Shown here: in pieces, positions 42,269 through 43,377 of the stretch | How the letters are laid out: each line of letters starts with the position of its first letter | Position numbering within the stretch: the stretch's first letter is position 1 | Assembly (NCBI GenBank): GCA_023460515.1 | Contig: JAEWPS010000015.1 | Span: forward strand, 1-43,377 | DNA length: 43,377 nucleotides | Reading direction: 5' to 3' | DNA from: Bacillota bacterium | GTDB lineage: Bacteria > Bacillota > Clostridia > TANB77 > CAG-465 | Program-made: the position numbers and the translations under genes | Notes under the pieces: model-generated | The model's input: the letters and a program-made list of their open reading frames with translations, nothing else | Told to the model about the DNA's origin: nothing | Databases searched by the model: none

Positions 42269-42542
42269 CCCGGCCTCCTTCACATATCGTGTTTTTAATC
42301 ATTCTAAAATAAATTCTGCCTGCTTGCAACCAAATTCGTTTGTCAATATACACCATGATTTTTATTGGATACAGAAGCCAGGACAGTCTATCCCCTTATA
42401 TATCTATATCAAGTCAGCCTCTGGTTGCGGCCTTTCATAGGTTCACTTATCCTTTGCAATGGTATCCTTATAAGGACACTATTCACAGCTTTCCTTTCTC
42501 GCTGCAGTAAACCTCTTTTCCTTTATTTTCAGGTATGTCCAT

Positions 42543-42598
42543 TTGATAACTGACTAACCATCATTTAAATATTACATCTTTGTTACAGATGTGTTACA
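42543..42598 (+). promoter_or_regulatory. Three 11-bp-phased TTACA repeats with promoter-like elements
   Basis: ATTACA (42571-42576), GTTACA (42582-42587) and GTTACA (42593-42598) recur at exactly 11-bp spacing. This is the geometry of OmpR/PhoB-class sites, including the Pho box of Bacillus PhoP. TTGATA (42543-42548), a 17-nt spacer and TAAATA (42566-42571) form a possible promoter just before the repeats. The pair ACATCT / AGATGT (42574-42579 and 42586-42591) also gives a small dyad. The rest of the 378-nt interval (42269-42646) shows no gene. The binding protein is unknown. Confidence 0.5.
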
Positions 42599-42646
42599 AT
42601 TCTATTGTTCCTAAGAGATAGTAATCTTTAAAAGGAGCCAAACACT

Positions 42647-42730
42647 ATGTGTTTTAAATTTAGCTCATGTAATTTCAGCGATTTGATGAATCAGATTTTA
42701 AAATACTGCAGTCTTGGAAGCTGTAACTAA
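42647..42730 (+). CDS. 27-residue Cys-containing peptide
   Basis: GGAG (42634-42637) is 9 nt before ATG 42647. The frame encodes 27 residues: MCFKFSSCNFSDL, then MNQILKYCSLGSCN. Four cysteines lie at positions 2, 8, 21 and 26. There is no N-terminal signal peptide of normal length. A strong hairpin terminator follows 10 nt after the stop, and phased repeats precede it, so this is a self-contained small transcription unit. It could be a signalling or antimicrobial peptide, a metal-binding peptide, or a leader. I do not recognise a family. Confidence 0.6.
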   Translation: MCFKFSSCNFSDLMNQILKYCSLGSCN

Positions 42731-42740
42731 TATTTTAGGA

Positions 42741-42768
42741 GGCCCGTCTTAATGGACGGGCCCCTTTT
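42741..42768 (+). terminator. Terminator of the small peptide gene
   Basis: GGCCCGTC (42741-42748) pairs perfectly with GACGGGCC (42755-42762), followed by CCTTTTTATTT. Confidence 0.9.
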
Positions 42769-42823
42769 TATTTAGTAATGCATCTTCCGGATATCTATTA
42801 TTATTAAAAAAGAAAATAACTCT

Positions 42824-43377
42824 TTATATTTTTGTAACTGCAAACCGGGAAGCAACAACCAGCCACAGTCCCGGGAAAAAGTTCATTATCTGCCATACTC
42901 CGGCTCCGTTTAGAGAGAGTTCCGGGATTAGTGGCAGCTTTGCATTCATACTTCTCACATCATCAAACCAGACAACATGCTCGACTCCATCTTCCGACGT
43001 ATAATAATAAAAGGGAGACTGCGCCAATTCATCAAATTGGATTGTTACTCCATATTGGGCTGCCTGTTCAATTGCCCTCTGGTTACTCATTGATTCTGCG
43101 GCTGTCTCTCCGGCTATAAAGGGGAGTGGCCAGTCATAGGCATAATTGGGAGTGCCCATCAGTATTTTATCCGGATCGATGACCGAGACTCCGTATTCCA
43201 GAACCCGTCGGACCATGTTAACTGGGGCAGTGGCCATCGGCGGGCCATAAGTATATCCCCATTCATAAGTCATAAGCAATACCATATCCGCTACCGCTCC
43301 GATAGTTGGATAATCATGTGCTTCATATAACAGTCCGGTCATCTCTCCCGAAGTCTTTGGCGCCAGGGCTACCATGG
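42824..43377 (-). CDS. GH18 family (YaaH/SleL-like) protein, C-terminal part
   Basis: The gene runs off the right edge of the window, so the N-terminus is not visible and the ATG near 43375 need not be the true start. The visible 184 residues match the C-terminal half of GH18 hydrolases of the YaaH/SleL group: VALAPKTS, GLLYEAHDYPTIG, VLLMTYEWGYTYGPPMA, MGTPNYAYDWPLPF and the closing GVWQIMNFFPG. These enzymes cleave peptidoglycan N-acetylglucosaminyl bonds, for example in spore cortex lysis. The catalytic DxxDxE lies upstream, outside the window. LysM domains, usual at the N-terminus, cannot be seen here. Confidence 0.85.
   Translation of the reverse strand, partial: MVALAPKTSGEMTGLLYEAHDYPTIGAVADMVLLMTYEWGYTYGPPMATAPVNMVRRVLEYGVSVIDPDKILMGTPNYAYDWPLPFIAGETAAESMSNQRAIEQAAQYGVTIQFDELAQSPFYYYTSEDGVEHVVWFDDVRSMNAKLPLIPELSLNGAGVWQIMNFFPGLWLVVASRFAVTKI

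Overview
The window looks like a chromosomal segment of a Gram-positive anaerobic Clostridia, most likely Lachnospiraceae. The signs are AT-rich DNA with strong GGAGG-type ribosome binding sites, a sensory-type [FeFe]-hydrogenase paired with a SpoIIE-type phosphatase, two Gram-positive-type signal peptidases, luxS, a GH18/YaaH-type wall hydrolase and an M32 carboxypeptidase. I did not see rRNA, tRNA or CRISPR arrays. The genus assignment is inference.

Region 1 (1-6.8 kb) is accessory DNA. It opens with the C-terminal end of a large serine recombinase. Next come a DUF1413 gene under a strong promoter overlapped by an operator-like dyad, two adjacent proteins with PD-(D/E)XK nuclease-like motifs (the second a DUF4268 protein), and a run of uncharacterised cargo genes. 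One cargo gene has a candidate -1 frameshift heptamer and one is broken by a frameshift. The run ends in a gene-poor stretch of two phased direct-repeat arrays around an imperfect palindrome, which could be an element end or a recombination/replication control site.

Region 2 (6.8-11.1 kb) holds membrane proteases and a decayed regulator/hydrolase/protease cluster. The XRE regulator is frameshifted. A CPBP protease is cut off and joined to the 3' end of an AAA_13-type ATPase gene at a 5-base microhomology. Region 3 (11.1-17.7 kb) has an MFS-like membrane protein fused to a LuxR helix-turn-helix, followed by a same-strand run of envelope lipoproteins and zinc-ribbon membrane proteins ending in a clear terminator.

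Region 4 (17.8-43.4 kb) reads as core genome. It carries a lipoprotein, luxS, and a pair of overlapping uncharacterised genes sharing a C-terminal motif. A leftward pgsA / AI-2E-family transporter / malQ / glgP operon follows. Then come a dedA-type gene, a Ca2+-type P-ATPase, an MBL-fold hydrolase, enolase, an M32 carboxypeptidase and argH. A three-gene redox-sensing operon (NuoE-like ferredoxin, PAS-containing [FeFe]-hydrogenase, SpoIIE phosphatase) follows, then two lepB paralogs, a DUF3267 protease-like protein, a 27-residue Cys-containing peptide gene and the start of a GH18 gene that runs off the window.

The two signals I rate highest are non-protein or very small. The first is a 96-nt interspersed repeat made of successive hairpins, found in tandem at two loci plus a degenerate copy, whose stems change by compensatory substitutions. 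The second is the 27-codon Cys-peptide gene with its own terminator, preceded by three (A/G)TTACA repeats spaced exactly 11 bp apart, the geometry of a Pho box or other OmpR-family binding site.
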